The notes below the pieces were generated by a model, which was not told where the DNA came from, searched no databases, and was given only the letters and a program-made list of their open reading frames with translations. Below are positions 51,711 to 59,367 of a stretch of 64,000 bases of DNA, one piece after another. A program made the translations under genes and the position numbers. Source of the stretch: Aporhodopirellula aestuarii (lineage in GTDB: Bacteria > Planctomycetota > Planctomycetia > Pirellulales > Pirellulaceae); the NCBI RefSeq assembly GCF_023701485.1, contig NZ_JAMQBK010000062.1:116057-180056 (forward strand), read 5' to 3'. How positions within the stretch are numbered: the first letter of the stretch is position 1; each line of letters begins with the position of its first letter.

Positions 51711-54515
51711 ATGACTCGATTTAACTTACGTGTTCTCACCGCGATCGGGATTTTGGCCGCTTTATCTGGCGTGGCCCAAGCCGCAGCCGGTATCTCCAGC
51801 TATGACACCGGCTATACAATCACGAAAGTGCGTGTCGCCGATCATGGTGATCAGAAAAGGATTATCGGTAGCAGCTATGAAGGAACCATCCTGGCGCTCG
51901 GCGAGGATGGCAAGTTGGTCTGGAAGAACGTCCTTTCGGGGATCATGAATCACGATCTCTGGTGTGAAGACATTTCGGGCGACGATCAGGATGAAATTCT
52001 GGCGGCCAACGCAGACGGGCACGTTTATTGTCTGTCAACGTCCGGCAAATTGCTGTGGAAGTTCAAAGCCAACGACGCGCCAATGTATTCGGTCTGTGTC
52101 GTGCACGATGCGGGTACGCCCTACGTGGTCTGCGGCGGATTTGACAACAACGTCTACTACCTGTCATCGACCGGCGAACAAGTCAAAGTTCTTCCGTCGA
52201 AGACGTACTCGATCGCGAAACCCTGGGGTAACGATCCGCATAAACCGCGGCCTCCCAAAGGGCTTCATGTGGCGAACTTTCTTCGCAAGATCGTTCAACG
52301 TGATGGAAATGAAACACTCGTTGTCCATGGCACGATGAATGGGATGCAGGACAAAGGTGCCGTTTACCTGTTCGAACCGATGTCCGACAAACCGCTGAGT
52401 GTGACGCCGGTTAAGGCGAAAGGCGTGGTCGGCGAACTTTTCGTCTCACCCGACAACGGCGAGATCTTGCTTGGGACATCCGCGCACGGCAAGGATTCAT
52501 CCGTGTGCCTATTGGATCCCAGTAATGGGAAGCAAACCTCGTTCGAATTGAGTTCGCTCAAGCGAAATGTCGATGGGTTCGGTTATCGCGTCGTGCAACC
52601 GGCGTTTTTGCCCGGTGACGGTGCGTTTCGATATTTCGTGCTCTACGGTAGACAGATCGTGCTTATCCCAGCGAGCTTGAACGCGGCGGATTGTGAAGTC
52701 TACTCGTGTCGCTACTCGTTCAATGACATGTGGATGGATACGGAGAAATCGAACGTTGTGCTCGCGAGTGCCCAGAGCGGTGGAAGTTGTATTCATGTTC
52801 TAGATTTAAAGAACGACGCGTGGAAGCAGGAGTTCGTCGAACTGGAGCCTCCCGGAAAAATTGCGGCGATCCTGAAGGCCTCGGATCTCGTTCGTCAGCG
52901 AACACGGGCGTTCGAGCGTCCAAGTTGGGAACGCGACCCGTTGCCGGTCTATTTGATGTCCGAAAGTATCAGCGAATCGCTCGAGCCATTGGTGGAAAAA
53001 ATTGAGCAGCAGTCCGACAGCCCGGTTTTTCTGGACCACAAGCATTTTGGAGTTGCGGAGAACTGGGATCGCTCGAACCTCGGCAACGAAAAGTATCAAA
53101 CCAAACGGGATCAACGGCGAAAGTACACGTTGACGCAGCAGCAGGCCGTGGACTCATTGGTCGATGTCTATCGTGGTGAGTCAGGAGCAGCATTTTGGGC
53201 TGGCCACGGAAACGATCCCTACATGTACACGCTCGAAACGCTGAAGAAAGTAATCGACGCGGTCGACGGCAAAAAAACGGTTTTGATTTATCCTGAATTG
53301 GAAGATCACAGCGAAGATTTTGCGTTTGTATTGAATGACCATTTTTATCCGTTGGCAGAATACGCTCAGGGTAAGAACACGAATATCTATGTCCGAACCA
53401 AGCACTGTTTTTGGCAAGGAAACGTCTACATGCCGATGTGGGAGCGTTTGCTCTCCGGCGAGTTTGCCGATGTGTTCGTCCCCGCGATGGAAGAGACCAC
53501 GGACAAGGCGATGGAGTTGAGCATCGCGGGACGGTCAGGAATTTGGGCGAGTGGTGCGACGAATGCTTGGGGCAGTCGTTGTGCACGTGACAACACGAGT
53601 TTTGATCGGTCGCGTCAGCACTCACACCAGATGCTGCCAAACCATTTCCTGAGAATGATGATTTATCACATCTCCCATGGTGCGCAGTACATCGACAATT
53701 TTGCGGTCGATCAGGACTACATGAGTCTGCTTTGGGAGCTAATCGCCACAGGCGCGTTGTATGTTCCCAAACGTGATGAGATCGTCAGCTACTCGCCCGT
53801 TCATTTGAGCATACAAGAGCCGGACCACGAGTACATGCTCGAAAGCAGTAATGTGAAATGGTGCACGTTCTTCGATGCTGAAAAAGAGGCCGAGCGTCCG
53901 ATGGTGTTTAGCCGCCTCAACGGTAGCTGGCCCGGTGCTCCGGTGACGAAATGGGACTTCTCTCGATACGCGGCCGGAGTGAAGGATCGGCGGTTGAATT
54001 TCTTGCCGCCTTACGAAAATGGACTCGTGCTCATCACACCGCCCCAGGACGGCCGATATGCCGATACCGACGCACCACGCGGTGCACTCGTCGATCAGCT
54101 GCATCCGATCTATAGGAACGCTCTGAGCGAATATTACACCGATGGTCGCAGCTATTATGCGGCGAGCGGTTCGAAATCGTTTCCCGCGGACCAGTATTAC
54201 CAAACCATTGAAGCAGACATCAAACAAGCATCTAAGAAGTTGCCGCTAACCGTGACTGGTCAGGTTGCTTGGGTGGCCGCTCAATCGTCGCCGACTCATT
54301 TGCGTCTCACACTGATCGACAGTGGCTATCTGAATCCCCAAAACCGTAAAGCGGTCGTTCATTTTCACACCGCTCAACCCGTAGCGATGACCGACGTTTT
54401 GTTCGGTACGCGTTTTGATGTCAGTGACCCGACGGCGGTCGAGGTCTCCGTGCCGCTGGGCATGTTCCGATTCATCGATATCGAATTGAAGCAACCACTC
54501 ACAACCAATCGCTGA
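51711..54515 (+). CDS. Large exported beta-propeller protein, candidate lambda-carrageenase-like (GH150) enzyme
   Basis: 934 residues with a signal peptide (RVLTAIGILAALSGVAQAA). Residues about 30-390 are propeller-like repeats (TITKVRVADHGDQKRIIGSS, GTILALGEDGKLVWKNVLSG, DDQDEILAANADGHVYCLST). The C-terminal 500 residues contain acidic and aromatic segments such as FWAGHGNDPYMYTLETLKK, YPELEDHSEDFAF, VFVPAMEETTDKAMELSIAG and HISHGAQYIDNFAVDQDYM, which could form a catalytic barrel. Lambda-carrageenases (GH150) are about 940 residues with an N-terminal propeller, and the next gene is GH82-like, so a carrageenan-type function is a reasonable hypothesis. I could not align to a known sequence; a general exported propeller protein is the alternative. 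A start at 51693 is also possible. Confidence 0.6.
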   Translation: MTRFNLRVLTAIGILAALSGVAQAAAGISSYDTGYTITKVRVADHGDQKRIIGSSYEGTILALGEDGKLVWKNVLSGIMNHDLWCEDISGDDQDEILAANADGHVYCLSTSGKLLWKFKANDAPMYSVCVVHDAGTPYVVCGGFDNNVYYLSSTGEQVKVLPSKTYSIAKPWGNDPHKPRPPKGLHVANFLRKIVQRDGNETLVVHGTMNGMQDKGAVYLFEPMSDKPLSVTPVKAKGVVGELFVSPDNGEILLGTSAHGKDSSVCLLDPSNGKQTSFELSSLKRNVDGFGYRVVQPAFLPGDGAFRYFVLYGRQIVLIPASLNAADCEVYSCRYSFNDMWMDTEKSNVVLASAQSGGSCIHVLDLKNDAWKQEFVELEPPGKIAAILKASDLVRQRTRAFERPSWERDPLPVYLMSESISESLEPLVEKIEQQSDSPVFLDHKHFGVAENWDRSNLGNEKYQTKRDQRRKYTLTQQQAVDSLVDVYRGESGAAFWAGHGNDPYMYTLETLKKVIDAVDGKKTVLIYPELEDHSEDFAFVLNDHFYPLAEYAQGKNTNIYVRTKHCFWQGNVYMPMWERLLSGEFADVFVPAMEETTDKAMELSIAGRSGIWASGATNAWGSRCARDNTSFDRSRQHSHQMLPNHFLRMMIYHISHGAQYIDNFAVDQDYMSLLWELIATGALYVPKRDEIVSYSPVHLSIQEPDHEYMLESSNVKWCTFFDAEKEAERPMVFSRLNGSWPGAPVTKWDFSRYAAGVKDRRLNFLPPYENGLVLITPPQDGRYADTDAPRGALVDQLHPIYRNALSEYYTDGRSYYAASGSKSFPADQYYQTIEADIKQASKKLPLTVTGQVAWVAAQSSPTHLRLTLIDSGYLNPQNRKAVVHFHTAQPVAMTDVLFGTRFDVSDPTAVEVSVPLGMFRFIDIELKQPLTTNR

Positions 54516-54569
54516 CATCGCGTGCTGAAATTTTCCAGCGTCCATCGAATCCTCTTGACGAGTTCCCCA

Positions 54570-55793
54570 ATGAAACGAGTTTTTTTCATCGCATTGATTT
54601 TGTTTGGCTGTCTGATGGATTCGCAAGCAAGCGAGTTTTACGACTCGTCGGTTGAAAACCGATCGGTCGTCAAAAATCTTGTGTCTGACTACGGCGTTTC
54701 GACCGATGGCAGCGAGGATGTTTCCAGCGTTGTACAGAGAGCGGTCGACGAGTTGAACGCCGCTGGTGGGGGCGTTTTAACGATCCCCGCGGGGACCTAT
54801 CGGTTTGCGAATATCGAAGTCAAATCGAATGTGCATGTCGGCATCGACAAAGATGCGGTCTTGATCCCGTTCGTTGGAGATCGCGTGAAAAATACGACTC
54901 TCTTCGAAATCGGAAAAGGCGACGAGCGAGTGGAGAATGTGAGTGTCCGAGGAATCGGCGGACGCTTTACAGCGAAGTTCTTCAGGTACGCAAAAGGTTT
55001 GCAGGTTGTCGCCGTCGGCAACGTTAGGAATTTTTACATCGCGAATTTCCATTGCCTCGACGAACAGACATCGATGTCCTGCGTGAACTTCAACGCGACC
55101 GGACTTGAAGCAGGTGGCACCGGAATGCCCGAGCAAGGCACGGTCGAAAACCTGAGTGTCGAAAATGCGCACTATGGTTATGGGGCGATTCAAGCTCAGG
55201 CGGCCAAAAACGTCTTGTTTCAAAACCTGTCGGGAATCGGTGGTGCTACGTTGCGGTTTGAAACCGGATTAACCAAGATGAATGACGCGCAGTACGGCGG
55301 CCTGCACAATCTCGTTGCGAAGAACATTTCCTGCACCGAGGGGAACGCCGCCGTCATGATTTCTCCTCATTCGATGACCAATGGCGTCGTTCAGATAGAG
55401 GGGGTGAAATCGGTTGGTTGCGGGTTCGCAGTCCGCATCGAGGGAGGCTTCGTTTGGAAAAAATATTCGACATCGGGCCTCAAGCCTGGCACCTTTGCCG
55501 ACGGATCGTTTGTCAAAAACGTTGACGCCACGTTTGGGGAAAATGCCCAGCTCAAACAAAAGCATTTGCCTTACATGCCGCGTGAATTGATGGACGATGC
55601 TGAAATACCTGAGGGAATCGGCTTTGCGACTCCATTCATCGGACCGTCGATTGCGGCGGTGCTCAACGATGCGAATTACGAGGTCGTCGTTGAGAACGTG
55701 TCGGCACACGGATTCCAATTCGCAGACGATGTGGTGACTGAGCCGATCGAAGGCGATGCGGATAAGAAGCCAGCCAAGTCCAAGAAAAATTAA
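54570..55793 (+). CDS. GH82-like (iota-carrageenase-like) beta-helix protein with substituted catalytic Asp
   Basis: 407 residues with a signal peptide (RVFFIALILFGCLMDSQAS). A right-handed beta-helix is evident: DVSSVVQRAVDELNAAGGGV, TIPAGTYRFANIEVKSNVHV. The segment with GGLHNLVAKNISCTEGNAAV, MISPHSMTNGVVQIEGVKSV and CGFAVRIEGGFV closely matches iota-carrageenases as I recall them (MFGPHFMKNGDVQV, SVSCGSAVR). Glu231 and His267 are 36 residues apart, the same spacing as the catalytic Glu245 and His281 in the Alteromonas enzyme. The catalytic Asp (ETD) is Gly233 here (ETG). Either the protein cuts a different substrate, uses another acid, or only binds. It follows the propeller enzyme by 54 bases. 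The tail is Lys-rich (KKPAKSKKN). Confidence 0.75.
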   Translation: MKRVFFIALILFGCLMDSQASEFYDSSVENRSVVKNLVSDYGVSTDGSEDVSSVVQRAVDELNAAGGGVLTIPAGTYRFANIEVKSNVHVGIDKDAVLIPFVGDRVKNTTLFEIGKGDERVENVSVRGIGGRFTAKFFRYAKGLQVVAVGNVRNFYIANFHCLDEQTSMSCVNFNATGLEAGGTGMPEQGTVENLSVENAHYGYGAIQAQAAKNVLFQNLSGIGGATLRFETGLTKMNDAQYGGLHNLVAKNISCTEGNAAVMISPHSMTNGVVQIEGVKSVGCGFAVRIEGGFVWKKYSTSGLKPGTFADGSFVKNVDATFGENAQLKQKHLPYMPRELMDDAEIPEGIGFATPFIGPSIAAVLNDANYEVVVENVSAHGFQFADDVVTEPIEGDADKKPAKSKKN

Positions 55794-55891
55794 ACGCCGA
55801 ATGCTGGCAAGACTTCCTCGCCGAGCGGGCTCCAGAGTAAGTTCGGTATACTCATGCTGGTGTTTCTCCCCAAGCTACAAGGCAATCTGAC

Positions 55892-57799
55892 GTGAACCTT
55901 TCATCCCGATTCTCAGCTTCCATTGTCGCGGCGGCGATGCTGGCGGCGACCCTTTCCGCGAATTCCTCGCCGGCGGAGGATGCGTCTGCATCCAGCACCC
56001 ACGTTGATGGTGAATGGATTGAGTTGTTTAACGGAAAAGACCTGACCGGTTGGACTCCCAAAATCCGCAGTCATGAACTCGGTGATAACTATGCCGACAC
56101 CTTCCGCGTCCGCGACGGTTTGTTGGTCGTCTCGTACGATGACTACAAACCGGAAGATTCTACGAGTCTCGACAGCGGAAAACCTCACAGCTTTGACAAG
56201 TTCGGGCATCTGTTTTACAAGGACGCGTTCTCACATTATCGGTTGCGGATCGAATATCGATTCGTTGGCGAGCAGATTGATGGCGGGCCTGGATGGGCGT
56301 TCAGGAACAATGGATTGATGCTGCACGGTCAAGATCCGAAGCTGATGACAAGCGATCAAAAGTTTCCGGTATCGATCGAAGTTCAATTGCTCGGTGGCAA
56401 CGGCAAAGATGAACGGACGAACTTAAACTTGTGCACCCCCGGTACGAACGTCGTCTTGAATGGCGAACTGTTCAAACCGCATTGCACGAGCAGCAATTCC
56501 AAAACCTACCACGGCGATCGTTGGGTCACGGCCGAAATCGAAGTTCGCGGCAATGAAGTCGTACGACATATCCTGGAAGGCGAAACGGTCCTTGAATACA
56601 CGCACCCGCAGTACGACCCCAAAGATCCCGAAGCGGCTCCGTTGATTGTCGACGGAAATTTGATGATCGATCGCGGCACGATCTCGATCCAGTCGGAAAG
56701 TCATCCGACCGAGTTTCGTAAAATCGAGTTGCTAAACCTCGAATCCAAAGTGCCAGCAGCGAAGGATGTCGACGCGGACGTGTCTCAATCGAAATCGGTC
56801 ATTGATTCATACGTTGGGAATTGGGCGTTGCAATTGCCAAATGGTGCTGCCGGATGGCTGTCGCTTAACCAATCACAAGGTGCCCTCGTGGGACAGCTTT
56901 GGACGGTTGGTGCACCCAAGCCGCTGACAGACGTCGCGGTCGTCGATGGTAAGCTTCAGTTCTATCACCGACGCGCCGTTGGAGAGCCCGACTATCCCGG
57001 CGGGCCGCCTGTTGGTGAGAAACTGCCGCGCCGCCACGTGGCGGCGGTTGACGGAGACGCGATGGCGATCGTGATGGATCAACCCGATGGAACGGGTGGC
57101 GTCAAACAAGTTTCGTATTCAGGGACTCGGATTGCCGAATTGCCGCCAAAGCCGGACTTGAGCTTGGTGACATTTGGCGAACCGATCGAACTGTTTAACG
57201 GCACCGATTTGAGCGGTTGGCGATTGACCAATGCGGCACAGGAAAATCGATGGAAAGTCGTTGATTCGGTGCTCGTCAACGAAACGCCGAAAACGGACTT
57301 CAATCCCTATGCTCGCTACGGCAATCTGCGGACCGATCGCGAGTTTAATGACTTCAACTTGCAGATCGATTTCAATGTTCCGCCGGGAGGTAACAGCGGC
57401 ATCTATCTCTGCGGCCGGTACGAGGTACAAGTTGTTGATCGGGACAGCCGCATGCAGGGAATCATCGGAATTGGTTCACTGTTCAATCGGATTGAACCAG
57501 CCGTCAACGCGGGAAAGGTCGGCGGCGAGTGGCAGCATTACGACATCACACTCGTCGATCGGCACGTCACGGTGGTTTTGAACGGTGTCAAAGTGATTGA
57601 CAACGAACCTCTGGCGGGATGCACCAATGGGGCACTCGACGCCGACGAATCCAAGCCGGGACCGCTTTATCTGCAAGGCGATCACACGTCCGTTCAATAT
57701 CGTAACATTGTGATTCGTCCGGTCGTCAAGAATCAGAACCACGAAATCCGTGCTCGCACATCGAGTAGGTCGCAAGCAAACGCTGTCCGCCCGATGTAA
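55892..57799 (+). CDS. Two-domain DUF1080 (3-keto-disaccharide hydrolase-type) protein
   Basis: 635 residues from a GTG start. Signal peptide at residues 1-28 (IVAAAMLAATLSANS). First DUF1080 domain about residues 42-285 (WIELFNGKDLTGWTPK, GGPGWAFRNNGLMLHGQDP, GDRWVTAEIEVRGNEVVRHI), a connecting domain (about 305-420, SYVGNWALQLPNGAAGWLSL, which resembles a beta-barrel lid), and a second DUF1080 domain about 430-620 (PIELFNGTDLSGWRLTN, NSGIYLCGRYEVQVVD). Family members bind carbohydrate, and some hydrolyse 3-keto-disaccharides. It ends 19 bases from the converging DUF1501 gene. As the last gene of the sulfatase/GH run it may process the released oligosaccharides; this is inference. Confidence 0.88.
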   Translation: MNLSSRFSASIVAAAMLAATLSANSSPAEDASASSTHVDGEWIELFNGKDLTGWTPKIRSHELGDNYADTFRVRDGLLVVSYDDYKPEDSTSLDSGKPHSFDKFGHLFYKDAFSHYRLRIEYRFVGEQIDGGPGWAFRNNGLMLHGQDPKLMTSDQKFPVSIEVQLLGGNGKDERTNLNLCTPGTNVVLNGELFKPHCTSSNSKTYHGDRWVTAEIEVRGNEVVRHILEGETVLEYTHPQYDPKDPEAAPLIVDGNLMIDRGTISIQSESHPTEFRKIELLNLESKVPAAKDVDADVSQSKSVIDSYVGNWALQLPNGAAGWLSLNQSQGALVGQLWTVGAPKPLTDVAVVDGKLQFYHRRAVGEPDYPGGPPVGEKLPRRHVAAVDGDAMAIVMDQPDGTGGVKQVSYSGTRIAELPPKPDLSLVTFGEPIELFNGTDLSGWRLTNAAQENRWKVVDSVLVNETPKTDFNPYARYGNLRTDREFNDFNLQIDFNVPPGGNSGIYLCGRYEVQVVDRDSRMQGIIGIGSLFNRIEPAVNAGKVGGEWQHYDITLVDRHVTVVLNGVKVIDNEPLAGCTNGALDADESKPGPLYLQGDHTSVQYRNIVIRPVVKNQNHEIRARTSSRSQANAVRPM

Positions 57800-57818
57800 C
57801 ACGGCAACCGAAGCGTTG

Positions 57819-59306
57819 CTAAGCGAGGATGTCTTTGACGACGTGCCCGTGCACGTTGGTAAGTCGGCGTTCGAGTCCGTTGTGGTAGTACGTCAGGCGT
57901 TCGTGGTCGAGTCCCATCAGGTGTAAGAGTGTGGCGTTAAAGTCGTAGACGGAGGTTTCGTTGACGGCGGCTTTGAATCCGAATTCGTCGCTTTCTCCGT
58001 AGCTGTATCCTTTCTTCACGCCCGCCCCGGCGAGGAAGCACGTGAACGCATCGGGGTTGTGGTCGCGACCGGTTCCGTTGGCTTGCAGAAACGGCATCCG
58101 TCCAAATTCGGTGCACCAAACGACGAGTGTGTGTTCGAGCATACCGCGTTGTTTCAGGTCAGCGATCAACGCGGCGGTGGGCTGGTCCATGATTTCAGCC
58201 TGCATCGCATGCGTTTCCTTAATGTCGCTATGCGAGTCCCAGTTCGTGATACCGTTGCCGCCCGCCGGATCACTGCCGTTGAACAGTTGCACGACGCGGA
58301 CGCCTTTCTCGAGCAGTCGACGGGCGAGGATGCAATTGTTGGCGTATGCCTTCTTCAACTCGGTGCCCGAACCGGTGCCGTAGGCTTGGTGGATATGTGC
58401 CGGTTCGTTTGCGATATCCATCACTTCGGGGACCGATGTTTGCATCCGCCCGGCCAGTTCGTAGCTGGCGATCCGCGCGGCGAGATCCGCATCACCGGGA
58501 AACTGCTTCAAGTGTTTCGCGTTGAGCCGTTGTAGCAACGAGACGCTCGCCTGATCAGCGGCGGGAGTGTAGGCATTGGGACGCCCCAAGTTCGCGGGCG
58601 GATTGGATGCGGTGAAGTCCGTGCCTTGGAATGCGGCAGGTAAGAAGCCACTGCCGAAGTTGTTCTTGCCGCTACGCGCGAGACCACGAGGGTCGTTGAT
58701 GGCAACAAACGCGGGAAGTTCATCGGTTTCGCAGCCCAACGCGTAAGTTACCCACGCACCAAACGAGGGAAAGCCTTCCATCGTGAAACCGGTGTTCATG
58801 AAGTTTTCGCCTTGAGGGTGCGCGCTCGTTTGCGTGGTCAGCGAATGCATGAAGCAAAAGTCATCGACCATGCCGGCGAGGTTAGGCAATAGATCGGAAA
58901 CCATCTTGCCGGACTCTCCACGCGGTTTGAAGTCCCAAAACGGCTTGGCGATATTGCCGGTAGGTCCTTCAAAAGTGACCTGCGGAATACCCGGTGGTTT
59001 TTGGCCGTCGAGTTTGTAGAGGTCCGGTTTGTAGTCGAAAGTGTCAACGTGACTGACGGCACCCGGGCAATAGATAACCAAGACCTGTTTGGCCGGCATG
59101 TCGAAGTGCGGCGGTCGAGGAGCGTACGGGTTTTTGTCGTCGATCTTCGGGCGGATCGGACCGCTCTCCAAACCGGATGCGAGCAGATTGTCTTTCGCCA
59201 GTAATTGGGATAACGCGATCGCCCCCATCGCCATCCCCGATTGACCGAAGAAAGATCGGCGATCAAGAAGTGAGCGGCCAACAGGTGATAGTTTTTCAGG
59301 GTTCAT
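57819..59306 (-). CDS. DUF1501 protein (Tat-exported)
   Basis: 495 residues. A twin-arginine leader is present (LLDRRSFFGQSGMAMGAIAL, Arg16-Arg17), so export via Tat is expected. The DUF1501 core is clear: PAKQVLVIYCPGAVSHVDTF, VVWCTEFGRMPFLQANGTGR, DHNPDAFTCFLAGAGVKKGY. This family is almost planctomycete-specific, is distantly sulfatase/phosphatase-like, and pairs with a DUF1549/DUF1553 cytochrome gene, as here. Its function is not established; the pair is assumed to act on an extracellular substrate with electron transfer. The start ATG is 59306, with 61 bases to the cytochrome gene stop. It is the last gene of a minus-strand operon. Confidence 0.93.
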   Translation of the reverse strand: MNPEKLSPVGRSLLDRRSFFGQSGMAMGAIALSQLLAKDNLLASGLESGPIRPKIDDKNPYAPRPPHFDMPAKQVLVIYCPGAVSHVDTFDYKPDLYKLDGQKPPGIPQVTFEGPTGNIAKPFWDFKPRGESGKMVSDLLPNLAGMVDDFCFMHSLTTQTSAHPQGENFMNTGFTMEGFPSFGAWVTYALGCETDELPAFVAINDPRGLARSGKNNFGSGFLPAAFQGTDFTASNPPANLGRPNAYTPAADQASVSLLQRLNAKHLKQFPGDADLAARIASYELAGRMQTSVPEVMDIANEPAHIHQAYGTGSGTELKKAYANNCILARRLLEKGVRVVQLFNGSDPAGGNGITNWDSHSDIKETHAMQAEIMDQPTAALIADLKQRGMLEHTLVVWCTEFGRMPFLQANGTGRDHNPDAFTCFLAGAGVKKGYSYGESDEFGFKAAVNETSVYDFNATLLHLMGLDHERLTYYHNGLERRLTNVHGHVVKDILA

Positions 59307-59367
59307 CTGGATATCCGGGACGTCAATGTAGTCGAAGGGCGAGAGATGAAACGATGGAAATGGAAGG

